Position numbers and translations under genes: made by a program. A DNA stretch of 27,674 nucleotides from Chara braunii (lineage: Eukaryota > Streptophyta > Charophyceae > Charales > Characeae): NCBI GenBank assembly GCA_003427395.1, contig BFEA01000352.1, positions 1,095,330 through 1,123,003 of the forward strand. Direction: 5' to 3'. Position 1 is the first letter of the stretch; the number at the start of each line of letters is the position of its first letter. The notes below the pieces were generated by a model, which saw nothing but the letters and a program-made list of their open reading frames with translations, had not been told where the DNA came from and searched no databases. Below are positions 17,037-26,590 of the stretch, piece after piece.

Positions 17037-17441
17037 CTTACCCCTTAAAGTTGATGATGGTGACATGTTGAGCGTGGGTTTTGAGATCTTGTACTTGAGT
17101 AACGAGGGGCACTCTCACACGCTTTAGGTGGTATCCAGTCTGTGAGGAACGGTCGAGCCGTTTTCTGGTGGTCGAACGAACATTCTTGCGCCGCCGATTT
17201 GAAGTCGTCTCTCTCAGAGAGTTTTTGCGGCGGGGTCGTGAGGTCGGGGCTGTCATCCGCCTGACTTGGTTGGAAGCTACGCATGTGCCTGGCGTGTCCC
17301 CCGCGTGTTGTGCCCTCAGAGTGTTGGGCATCGTTGCGGAGCGGAGAGCATCTGGCTATTGACGACGACAACGGTAAAGACAACAACGATGAGGGGGCAA
17401 AGGAAACAGGTAAGTCTCGGATCGAGCGACTTACCTCATAG
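17037..17441. other. No gene supported; donor-like site in an inverted repeat
   Basis: Short ORFs overlap on both strands (for example a 113-codon minus ORF at 17045-17386) without domains. AGGTAAGTC/GACTTACCT is a perfect 9-bp inverted repeat with an 11-base loop (17408-17436), so each strand shows a splice-donor-like GGTAAGT. Confidence 0.4.
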
Positions 17442-17520
17442 TACTACCATCAATAGGATGGCCAAAAGCGAACGAATCTAACGCAGGAACATGAAATAGT
17501 GCACTACTATATGCGTGTGC
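17442..17520 (+). repeat. Short dispersed repeat, forward copy
   Basis: It holds ACTACCATCAATAGGATGG, CCAAAAGCGAACGAATCTAA and then GTGCACTACTATATGCGTG, entering a TG-rich stretch. Reverse complement of the copies in the 1-kb tandem units. Confidence 0.7.
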
Positions 17521-17563
17521 TGATGTGTGCATGTGTGTGTGTTGCAAACCCCACGATCGACGT

Positions 17564-17655
17564 CACGCTACTAACCATCGATAGAATAAGCAAAAGCGAG
17601 TGAATCTACCGCTAGGACACATATTTATGCACTACTACTACTACTTGTGTGTACG
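17564..17655 (+). repeat. Short dispersed repeat, second forward copy
   Basis: It begins CACGCTACTAACCATCGATA and continues AAGCAAAAGCGAGTGAATCT, ACCGCTAGGACA and a CTA-repeat before TGTGTG. About 120 bp after the previous copy, with a TG-rich stretch between them. Confidence 0.7.
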
Positions 17656-18172
17656 TATGAGTGATGGCATGCTCACTATACACCACCGGACATAAGAAAG
17701 CTTGATTCTGCTAGACTGTGTCGACGGGCTTTCCCCGACTCATGTGAGGTTGTGTTTGTGTGTGAGAAGGAGAAGGAAGACGAGAGAGAAACAGAGAGCA
17801 AAACAATGATGATGATAATGAGAGGGCACATACCTGGTATTGGCGATGGCCTGCAATGGTCGACACCTTCAAGTACTTTGTTAACTATTGATGTCAATAG
17901 TTGCATTGTCAATTAGTAAGCTGGAAGTAGCCGTGTAGGAAGTAGGTTGGACGCTGAGCACGAAGTAGGGAGTAGGGCCTGAGCACGAATGTTGGTAGTG
18001 GCAAGAGCGAGCTCTCATTGGCATTCGGTTTTCGGTGTTACGATTCTTCATTAGTGTTATATTAATGCAACGCTGCTTTCTAAACACTGTGGTACTTTCT
18101 GGCATTCAATGTGATTGTGCATTTTGAATCTTGTCATCTTGCTATTGCTCATTTCCCTTGCGCACTACTTTC
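17656..18172. other. No gene supported
   Basis: Mixed sequence with TG-rich and purine-rich patches and ORFs of under 80 codons. AGTAGG..GCTGAGCACGA repeats locally at 17940-17990. Nothing further. Confidence 0.4.
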
Positions 18173-18176
18173 ATTA

Positions 18177-18220
<44 letters not shown>

Positions 18221-18249
18221 GTATCAATATTATTATTATTATTATTATT
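18173..18249. repeat. (ATT)n microsatellite
   Basis: ATT repeat with one GTATCAAT interruption; the poly-Ile ORFs crossing it are artefacts. Confidence 0.97.
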
Positions 18250-18423
18250 GTCCTAACCCTTAAGCAGCATTGGCCGCGGGGGGAGGCCGGTGCTCCACTG
18301 CACGCCGGAATCGGGTTAAAGTTTCGATGCGGGCCAGCGGATGAAGGGGATCGAGGGCGGGTGGGCGTGCAGAGTGGCTCGCATATCGAATTGTTCACAG
18401 CGCGCCACTAAATGAGAGAGCGT
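18250..18423. other. GC-rich spacer before unit B
   Basis: Unassigned sequence ending at GAGAGCGT, where unit B begins. Confidence 0.4.
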
Positions 18424-18921
18424 TGTCGAGCGCATCGGTCCCGCACGGGGACCCTCTCGGCCGCGTCACGCAGGATTTTGCAGGACTTGTCGCGGAGAGC
18501 ATTGCCGCTCCGACCGAGTGCGCCAGCCGTACCTCTCGCGAGCCCCTACGACAGGACAGGGTCACGCGAGGCACCGCTTACCTCCACCTACGGGAGCTGT
18601 CACCATCCCTTAGGTGGGCATATCCCTGCCGAGCTACTGAACCACTTGCGAAGGCTTTTCGTATGCAATTGCAGAGGTGGCCTAGCCGAGGGCGTTTCTC
18701 GTTCGTTGTAGCATAGAGGGTACGCGCGGTCGAACGCCCAAAATCGAACTCGCACGCGAATCGACGTTCAGGGGGGTTGATGTCCCAAACGCGACTCGGC
18801 GCCGGTCGACTAGGACACTCCACACACACCACACGTTACACCACAATACTTACATCCACAAACACACGACACATGGGCGAACACAAAACAAACACCACTC
18901 CTAGTCCCTTCAGTATCTGAC

Positions 18922-19215
18922 CCATAACTCTATGTAGCGAGAATCAGATAGGTATCGCGCGCTGGACTTTCGTATAGGAGTTGTGCGAGCGTATGGCCTC
19001 CTCATATTGACCAGCCATGTGGGCATACGCAAGCATTCGTGCTGATGGGGTACTACGTAGTACTCGCAACCGCGCGACCCTTGATAATCTCGAGGGTCGT
19101 TTTCGACACTCAAGTGTCGGCTGACAAGCGCCTTGAGGAGTTACCCTCTCAGTGCTAGACAACCGCCATGCGCGGTTGAAGACCACACCCTCTTTGCACC
19201 CTGTGTAGAGGGGTT
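18922..19215. repeat. Unit B alpha module
   Basis: CCATAACTCT at 18922, TCGCGCGC, a weak TATA-like GTATAGG, and the palindrome GACACT-CA-AGTGTC at 19105-19118. GCGCGGTTGAAGACCACACC follows in place of A's perfect hairpin. It ends at TTTGCACCCTGTG. Confidence 0.7.
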
Positions 19216-19612
19216 GAGTAGACAACTTCAGGGATGTCGTGGTTGCCAAAAATCAAGGGGTTTGACTTTGACGGCTGCCACGGACTACAACGTCCAACTA
19301 TGAACACTCAAAGGAGGAAGCAACCGTAGATAGAGAAAGAGACTCACCCCCTTTTCTCTCTCTGCCTAGCCCATATTCCCCCTTGTATAGTCTGGTAGGC
19401 CTTGTCAAAATGGAAGGGACAGGCCAACGCGAAAGATGCGTGCGGATGATGCTCGAAATCAGACCCAAAGGCAACCCGATGTTCGAGACGTTGGAGGCTC
19501 GTACGCGGATCCCCATAGGCCGTCTAGGACTGGTACCTTGCTCACGCGTCATTCCACGCTACTGAAACTTGAGTGTACTGGCCATAACGCGCTTTTGCCC
19601 TTTTCGCTTGAC

Positions 19613-20010
19613 CCATAACTTTCAGGTGCGGAAATCGGTAAGTGTTGCGCGCGTGGTTTAGTATAAAGCCGCGCGGACGCAGGACCTAAACATACCGACT
19701 AACAATGCAGTCATACGTAAGCAATCGTGATGACGGCGCATTATGTGGTGTCCATACCCGAGTGGCCTCATCTGAGCCATGGGGTCGCTCTCGACGCTCA
19801 GACGTCGGCTGAAGTGTGCGCTAAGGGGGGTAAACCTTTAGCGAGTGCAAAACCGACCTGAGGGCCCTACCGTCTTCTGCACCCTGAGGTGCCCCAAAGG
19901 GTGCAGGGTAAGACGGTCCCTAGGGCAGGAAGGGATTCGGAGCGGTGGTGAGTTGTCTGACGCATCACCAGCGACACGCTAGCCCTTCCGCCCGGAACTC
20001 TATCGTTCCA
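19613..20010. repeat. Unit B beta module with long conserved hairpin
   Basis: CCATAACT at 19613, GCGGAAATCGG, GCGCGCG and TATAAA at 19662-19667. A 21-pair stem lies at 19864-19926: GCCCTA, CCGTCTT and TGCACCCT pair with AGGGTGCA, AAGACGG and TAGGGC around a 12-base loop. A second paired region follows: GGAAGGG with CCCTTCC, enclosing TGGTGA/TCACCA (about 19928-19988). Unit C keeps both, with paired changes. A minus-strand ORF also crosses this place. Confidence 0.7.
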
Positions 20011-21030
20011 CCAAAGTAAATTAAAACAAGGAAAAAAAAAAGGAACCTTTGACGTTGGCAGGAGAAACATGAACACCCCGGTGGACCGAGTTGCTGGGGG
20101 ACAACCCCTCATCCTCGTGACGCTTCTGTTTCCCCGGAACAGCGTCATGCGAGCCTGTAACTTAGCCTCCGCACGAGGGGTAACCCCTTCTGTGCTGAGC
20201 CTGGGACCTAAGGCGTCCTGAACAAGGGCCTCGAATTCCAGGCTTGGGACTAACGTCCGACCAAGTAAAATCATTGGGTAAAGAAAACGTGGGCGTGCGG
20301 TCGCATAGCCCTATGAGGGTTACCCGAGTGTACGCTTCCGCTGACTATCACATTATCAGGGTGGGAAAGGAACAATCTCACTCAAACAAAAAGTTGTGGG
20401 GTAGTTCACTCTCACGACAGCTGTGTGGTTTGCCCATCTGAATCCCAAACATAATCATTCACCAAATATTTAATCGAGATTCTCTCATGCATACCTGCAA
20501 TCATACGCACAAATTCAGACAACATCACACACACTAAAAGGGGTCTTTCCAGCCTTCTGAAGCTCACACCTGCCTTATGCACACAAGCCCAATCATTTCC
20601 CCACCATTCCTCAACAAACATACTCAGTCTTTAAGAAATGACCATTTATAAAGAATCTGGGTGAAAACCCAAGAAAACATAAAACCCAGCAAGGGCCAAG
20701 GCCTTAGGTTGAGGAGCAGCAGAAGCAGGAAAGTTGAGTCGTGAGTCGACGAATCGGCAACCGATATGTCATCAGTGATAACAGAAGAGTGATCCTTTTG
20801 AAAGATCAGGCTGATCAGATCAAGCTGTCAAGCGAAATACGGAAACCTGCAACACAGTACAGGCCAAAAAAACCACTACTATGTTCATGCCAAAAAATGA
20901 GAATACTCTCCAAGTCGTAATCCTAACTCCTCCACTATTCTCAGCGTCAGCTCCCCTTACTAGTACCAGGTCACTGAGCCTCTCCTCTATTCAGGATGGA
21001 TCTGCCAGGTAGCTCCTAGCTAAAAATATT
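20011..21030. other. Middle of unit B
   Basis: Non-coding, diverged match to the middles of A and C. Landmarks are CTCGAATTCCAGGC near 20231, CTCAGTCTTTAAGAAATGACC near 20623 and GACGAATCGGCAACCGAT near 20747. No gene is supported. Confidence 0.5.
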
Positions 21031-21195
21031 CTAACTCCTCAAGTTCTACGAAATTTCGGCAGCGCTTCCCGTAGGAAAAGTGTCTTTTCAGAATTTCTAG
21101 GAGTCCAAAAATAACTAACTGTCTCAGATTTGTAGAAATTTCGGCAGCGCTTCCCGTAGGAACAGGAGGTTGTCAAGATTTATACAAAGCTGAAA
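21031..21195. repeat. CGGCAGCGCTTCCC tandem modules, unit B (2 copies)
   Basis: Two copies begin at about 21031 and 21115, with AAATTTCGGCAGCGCTTCCC in each. The period is about 84 bp, shorter than the 122 bp in A and C. Confidence 0.8.
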
Positions 21196-21560
21196 ACAAA
21201 AAAGACAAAGCAAGCTACACTTGGGACTAACTCCTGACACTTGCTTGATAGTTAGGATTGAAGATAGTTTACACGATCCACTTTCAGAGGATGGTATTGT
21301 GAGCTACCGTCAATTCTAACTTCAAGTAAGGTCAGCACTACCTTCATCCCAAGCTCTCCCTCCCATCATCCATCTCATCTACCTATGGCTCCAGCACTTG
21401 GCGAGCATCTAAGCAGCTAACCTATCAAAAAGATACCCCAAGGTGAGACCCCACAAGTATGCATGAACAAACATTTCTCACAATCCCACATAAGTTTGAC
21501 CCAAGTAGTTTGTTAGATCACTCAGTTATTTTTCCCTTAATAGACCCCTTTGCCTATGGC
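21196..21560. other. Spacer before hairpin array, unit B
   Basis: Contains CACTTGGCGAGC near 21397, equivalent to CACGTGGCGA in A and C. No gene is visible. Confidence 0.4.
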
Positions 21561-22100
21561 ATAGGATCAGCCAACGCCCTAACTTAAGGGCATGTCCAAC
21601 CTGCTTAAGTAAACAAGTAAAAGTACGCACAACTGGACTGCCCTAACTTAAGGGTATGCCTAACACCACATCGACTCTAATCATAAAACATATGACCAGA
21701 CCGCCCTAACTTAAGGGTATGTCTGGCTTCTGCTTAACTGACGACAGAAAGCATAAAACTAGACTCCCCTACCTTAAGGGTATGCCTAGTCAGCTCTAAC
21801 AAGGTTACGTAGGGCATAGGATCAGGTCGCCCCAACTTAAGGGTGTGCCTGACCTGCCTAAAACAAGTACGAACGACAAATGGTCAGACCGCACTAACTT
21901 AAGGGTACGTCCAACCTACAACACGTCAACAACAAGAGCATATCACTAGGCCTCCCTAACTTAAGGGTACGCCTAGCTAGCTTAACAGTTTTAGGTACAT
22001 AAGACAATATGACCAGACCGCCCTAACTTAAGGGTACGCCTGATCTGCCTGAACAAGCACAAATGACGTATGGCTAAGCCGCCCTAACTTAAGGGTACGC
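21561..22100. repeat. Regular hairpin array, unit B (9 copies, other core)
   Basis: Nine copies of CCCTAACTTAAGGG (variants at 21767, 21830 and 21892) begin at 21577, 21641, 21704, 21767, 21830, 21892, 21953, 22021 and 22082; spacing is 61-68 bp. CCCT pairs with AGGG. Outer arms vary but pair in several copies: CCAGAC/GTCTGG at 21704, ACTAG/CTAGT at 21767, TCAGG/CCTGA at 21830, CTAGGC/GCCTAG at 21953. Others show only partial or no outer pairing. The array occupies the slot used by the CATT...AATG array in A and C. Confidence 0.85.
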
Positions 22101-22644
22101 TGTCGAGCGCATCGGTCCGACACTGCTCGTGGCAGCGCGGGACCCTCTCGGTCGCGTCACGTAGGAGTTGGATTAACATTTTCGCGAACATACAAATGGA
22201 GCTTCCTTAGGCCGCTCCGGCCGAGTGCGCCAGCCATACCTCTCGCGAGCCCCTACGACAGGATAGGGCCTACGCGAGGCACAACTTACCTCCACCTTAC
22301 GGAAGCTGTCACCTCCCTTCGGTGGGTGTATCCCTGCCGAGCTACCAGTCCACAGTACGAAAGCTACTCAATTGCAATCGCAGAGGTGGACCAGTCGAGG
22401 GCATTTCTCGTTCGCTGTAGCATAGTGGGTACGTGCGGTAGCACGCCTATCGGACCCGCACGCGGGCCGACACCTTGGGGGGCTGAAGTCCCAAGGGCGG
22501 TTCGTCGCCGGTCGGCTAGGACGTATCCCACTTACCACGCATACACTACTCTACGAACACAAAGGGAACGCACACACACACATACACACACAGGACGACA
22601 TGGCACAAACAACGCGACGACGCCCCTAGCCCCTCAGTAGCCGT

Positions 22645-22905
22645 CCCATAACCCTTCGGCGCAGAAATCGGGTGGGCGTTGCGCGCGACTTACTCACATT
22701 TGACTTGCGATGCAAACGTGCGCAAGCGGTCGTAGTGATGGTGTACTATATGGTACCCATATCCATGCGGTCCTCGTTAATCTCGAGGGTCGCATTCGAC
22801 ACTCAAGTGTTGGCTGACACGCGCCTTGAGGGTTAGTCTCTCGACGCTAGACAACTGCCATGCGCGGTTGAAGACCACACCCTCTTCTGCACCCTGTGCA
22901 AAGGG
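22645..22905. repeat. Unit C alpha module
   Basis: CCATAACCCT, GCGCAGAAATCGG and TTGCGCGCGA are present, but the TATA-like segment is deleted. GACACTCAAGTGTT (22798-22811) has one arm base changed from the palindrome in A and B. Ends at CTTCTGCACCCTGTG. Confidence 0.65.
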
Positions 22906-23253
22906 GTTGAGTAGACAACTTTAAGCTGTCGTGGCGGTCGAACATCAAGGGGTTTGACTTTGATGGCCGCCACGGACTATAACGTCCAACCATGAAAACG
23001 CAAAAAGGAAACTCACTCCAACCCCCATTTAGATGATGGCTTTCTAAAATGGAAGGGGGTGGGTAGGCCCAAACGACGCGCGCGCGGAGGAGGTCCGGAA
23101 TCCTACCCATGGGTTACCCGACGTCCGGGATAATGAGGCCCGTACACGGACTCCCATAGGCTGACCGGGGCTAGTCCTCCGCCCACGTGTCGCTTCAAGT
23201 TATCAAACCCCCAAGTTGACTGAACGTATCGCGCTCGTGGTCTCGCCGCCTGA

Positions 23254-23660
23254 CCCATAACTCTTTTAGTGCGGGATGCGACGAGTGTCGCGTGCGAACT
23301 TAGTATAAGATCGCGAGGGCGCTGGACTTACACATACTGTCTCGTTATGCAGCTCTACACGAGTACCTGCGATGGCGGCGCATTATGTAGTGCCCACACC
23401 CAAATGACCTACTCTAAGCAAAAGAGGTCACCTTTCGACGCTCAGGCGTTGGCCGAAGCGCGAGCCAAAGGGGGGTTGCCCTTTAGCTGGCGCAAAACCG
23501 ACCTGAGGGCCTTCCCGCCTTCTACACCCTGAGGTGTCCCAACGGGTGTGGGGCAAGACGGCCCCTAGGACAGGAAGGGGTTTAGAGCGGTGGTGAGTTG
23601 TCTGGCGCATCACCAACGACACGCTAGCCCTTCCGCCCGGAACTTTATCGTTCCACCAAG
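23254..23660. repeat. Unit C beta module with conserved hairpin
   Basis: CCATAACTCT at 23254 and a TATAAG box at 23303-23308. The hairpin matching 19864-19926 is at 23515-23561: TACACCC pairs with GGGTGTG where B has TGCACCC/GGGTGCA, so a G-C pair became A-T. The following GGAAGGG/CCCTTCC and TGGTGA/TCACCA pairings are also kept. Confidence 0.7.
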
Positions 23661-24486
23661 ATAAATCGCAACAAGGAAGGGAAACGAGCACTTTTACCGT
23701 TTATCAAAGAAAAACCCCTCTTGTGTTAGGCTCAAGGCCCTTACTGCGCCGGCACTTCAGGCCGCGCTAATTCCTTACGTAGGTACGCATACACTCGCAC
23801 ATACATATACACAAGGAGAATAATCACGTGATGATCACTTCTCACATTCATAGTGGGTCTCCTTCTAGCCATACATATATGTGCGACCGTAAGGCAGTCC
23901 AACAAAAACCCCGAGCTACTGAACATACATGCAATCACATCAAAGTCAAACAAGAATCCACACACTACACGGGGTCAACTCCAACCAGTTCCTATACTCA
24001 TACCCCTTGCTTTAACCATGCAAGCCCCAACCACCAACCAACCATCCTTAATTAAATACTCAGTACCTTTGTTAAATGGCCACTCAATAAAAGTCCGGGT
24101 GAAACCCTTAACAAACAAGAAGATCACCAGGGCTAAAGCCTTTTAGGTTGAGTATGGGGAGCGAGTAGGAATTGAGTCGTGAACCGACGAATCGGCAACC
24201 GACCTATTATCAATGATAACAGCCGATGATCCTCAAAGGATCAGCTGAACCTAGTCCAAGTCTTGAATCAGATCGATCAAGCTGGTCTGTAACACAAGAC
24301 AGGTCAACGCCCAAGACTAAACTTGTAAGCCCTGCGCGAACTATTTTCTATACAACGGCCCCATCAAACTTCCGGGTAGCCAACTAGGTATGAGCGTAAT
24401 CCTAAGTCAGGACTCAAAGAAAAGGTAAACCTTTGGCTGGGCTTCCCTTATGCAGAGTAGACTGCCAACCCTGCCACCTGTCATAA
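23661..24486. other. Middle of unit C
   Basis: Closely follows 2225-2720 of unit A from about 23804 on. Overlapping ORFs of under 100 codons are not kept between copies. No gene is supported. Confidence 0.55.
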
Positions 24487-24810
24487 TCTAACTCCTCTAA
24501 ACTAAGAGAATTTCGGCAGCGCTTCCCGTAGGAAAACTGCCTTTCCAGAATTTATATAAGTCTGAATACAAAAACAGGAATAGTCTTTGACTTTCTAAAG
24601 CTCAATTTTGTCTAACTCCCTGAATTAGTAAAAAGTTGGGCAACACTCCCTTTAGAAAATGAGACTTCTCATATTCTTACTAATCCATTTATGATTCAGA
24701 CAGTTGAACTTTTGGAAAGTCAGAGATCTGTCTAACTCCTTGGATTTGCAGAAATTTCGGCAGCGCTTCCTGTAGGAAAAGTGGCTTACCAAGATTTATA
24801 CAAGCCGAAA
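24487..24810. repeat. CGGCAGCGCTTCCC tandem modules, unit C (3 copies)
   Basis: Copies begin at about 24487, 24611 and 24731. The first and third keep TTTCGGCAGCGCTTCC; the middle one is degraded exactly as in unit A, so the array was inherited as a block. Confidence 0.8.
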
Positions 24811-25089
24811 AATGAGAAAAGACCTCAAATAAATGCAGAAATCAAACTAAGTAAAAAAAACTATCTCAGAAAATGCAGGAATTGAATCTAACTCCTACAG
24901 CTCTAGCACGTGGCGACTCTACAGCAACTACCTATCAATTTAAACTCAGATTAGGTAACGATACCACTCAGGCACATGCAGGTCAAGCCACAAAGGTAAA
25001 TACTATCACCATCCCCAAGTTGATTTAGCAAACATTAGTTCATAGTCTTTCAGTGTTTTAACCTTTTATACCCTGCTTACATAGGGCAT
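24811..25089. other. Spacer before hairpin array, unit C
   Basis: It contains a leftover TCTAACTCCTACAGCTCTAG near 24887 and the shared CACGTGGCGA. No gene. Confidence 0.45.
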
Positions 25090-25925
25090 TGGGACTGACC
25101 ATTCATCTTAGAAACAATACCAGCCCTCTGCCTTAGTTATACACGAACAGGTTGCACAACTACTTTTCTCTTCGTTGGGCATGTGACTAAGCCATTCATC
25201 TTAGAAACCATGTTTAGTCGCCCTGAACTGTTTAAATAACCACGTTATATATACCTTTCTGCACCTTAGTCTTCAAAAGGAGGGCGTAAGGTTGAGCCAT
25301 TCATCTTAGAAACAATGCTCAGCCTGCCCAGGTTACTTCCAGTTATAGCTCTTGATTATACTCTCTTCGCTTGTGATAGGGCTAATAGGCAGGTCATTCA
25401 TCTTAGAAACAATGCCTGGCTAGCCTTGTTCGTATATAAGTACATACATATATCACAATATAGAGAATCTTATTCCTTTGTTCTCATTATGGTCCCGAGG
25501 CCTCAGACTTAGACCATTCATCTTAGAAACAATGTCCAGTCCTTTGGCCTAAATCCTCCCTCGGAATAAAACAACCAAGGAGAGATGAGCCATTCATCTT
25601 AGAAACAATGTTCAGCTCCCCCTCTTTCAGCACATAAAAAAAAGCAAAGTCCCCTAGGTCTGACCCGGAGACTTTTCAGAAACCACCCAAGTAAACAGCG
25701 GCCAGACCATTCATCTTAGAAACAATGTCTGACCCTCAAAAGTCAAGCAAACAATACCTCTCAGAAATAAGTAGCCAGACCATTCATCTTAGAAACAATG
25801 TTTGGCACAATTAAAGAAACACAGCAACCAAGCCGTTCATCTTAGAAACAATGCTTGGTTCTTCAGAAAACAGAACAAAACACAGCAATCAGACCATTCA
25901 TCTTAGAAACAATGCCTGACCCCGT
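25090..25925. repeat. Interspersed hairpin array, unit C (10 copies)
   Basis: Cores close to CATTCATCTTAGAAACAATG begin at 25100, 25193, 25298, 25395, 25515, 25591, 25708, 25781, 25834 and 25895. Spacings of 117, 73, 53 and 61 between the last five copies match A's 117, 72, 53 and 61. Arm pairing examples are AACCAAG/CTTGGTT at 25834 and GGTTGAG/CTCAGCC (one G.T pair) at 25298. C has one more copy than A, between the places equivalent to A's third and fourth. Confidence 0.85.
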
Positions 25926-26590
25926 AAGACTCGTTCAATCGCAAGCAAAACTGCCTTCCTCCCAACCTCCCCCCTGATGCAACCCCTCTGTGACAATCTG
26001 CTTTCAGGCAGTCAAAGAAACTGAACCTGCCATTTATACAAGCATTCTTTTAATTGGTCTGATTTGTGTCCTGAAAGTCAATCCAAAAGTCAAAGTAGAG
26101 GTGGCACTCGGCATAGCCAAACAATACATAGGGAGGAATGTAAGTAGGGGTTATATTAGGTTTATAAGGGGAAGTAAAGGTTACCTCTGAGTTCCCTGCC
26201 TCCANAACTCCTCNTGAGTTCCGGCANGGCTCCCNCAATCGGTGGGGCAACCTCCCACAAAGGCCTTGGCGCGGATTACGGGTTGCAATCCTGCCTGACG
26301 CCTTCCTCTCGTAACCAATAGACTAGACTTAGAGTCAGGAGGGCAGAAAGAGAAAGGTTGAGACTCTCAGATCCAAGAGGGGTGCACTCAGACTCGCATG
26401 AGAGGGCCTTGTTGTCTTCAATCGCCTGAGGGCCCCGCAATGATGGCCAATAAACGCAATATAGCCAGTCAATCGAAGCCGAAACGCAGAATAACCCTTC
26501 CTGGCGAGCCTTCAAGTTGCAGCAGCGACCCCTGTGCAAAAAAAAACGATCACTCCCACTGCTCACAGTCTCCTTCCTTGGCCCAATGCT
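25926..26590. other. Conserved tail of unit C
   Basis: It matches 4299-4970. A TTTATAA stretch (26161-26167) gives a TATAAA-type box on the minus strand. GGCANGGCTCCCNCAATCGG (26223-26242) equals the unit A motif. The shared CCTGAGGGCCCCGCAATG is near 26426. Single Ns suggest collapsed or ambiguous repeat reads. Confidence 0.55.

Larger units (their letters stand above)
18424..22100. mobile_element. Long repeat unit B (truncated by unit C)
   Basis: It starts TGTCGAGCGCATCGGTCC and has the same part order as A and C: head, alpha (18922), beta (19613), middle, two CGGCAG modules and a hairpin array. It stops inside or just after its ninth hairpin, where C begins at base 22101. It lacks the A/C tail with GGCAGAGCTCCCGC. 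Overall it is more diverged from A and C than they are from each other, and its hairpin array uses another core. Either C inserted into B, or B is a shorter tandem variant. Confidence 0.65.

Noticed and set aside
16523-17066. Minus-strand Ser/Phe/Leu-rich ORFs of up to 167 codons
   Set aside because: They translate the GAA/GGA purine tract on the opposite strand; no non-repetitive domain is present.
18115-18411. Poly-Ile ORFs resembling a membrane segment
   Set aside because: Direct translation of the ATT microsatellite.
21561-22100. CRISPR array because of 9 repeats at about 63-bp spacing
   Set aside because: Repeats are short and hairpin-centred, spacers resemble one another, the setting is eukaryotic, and no cas gene is present.
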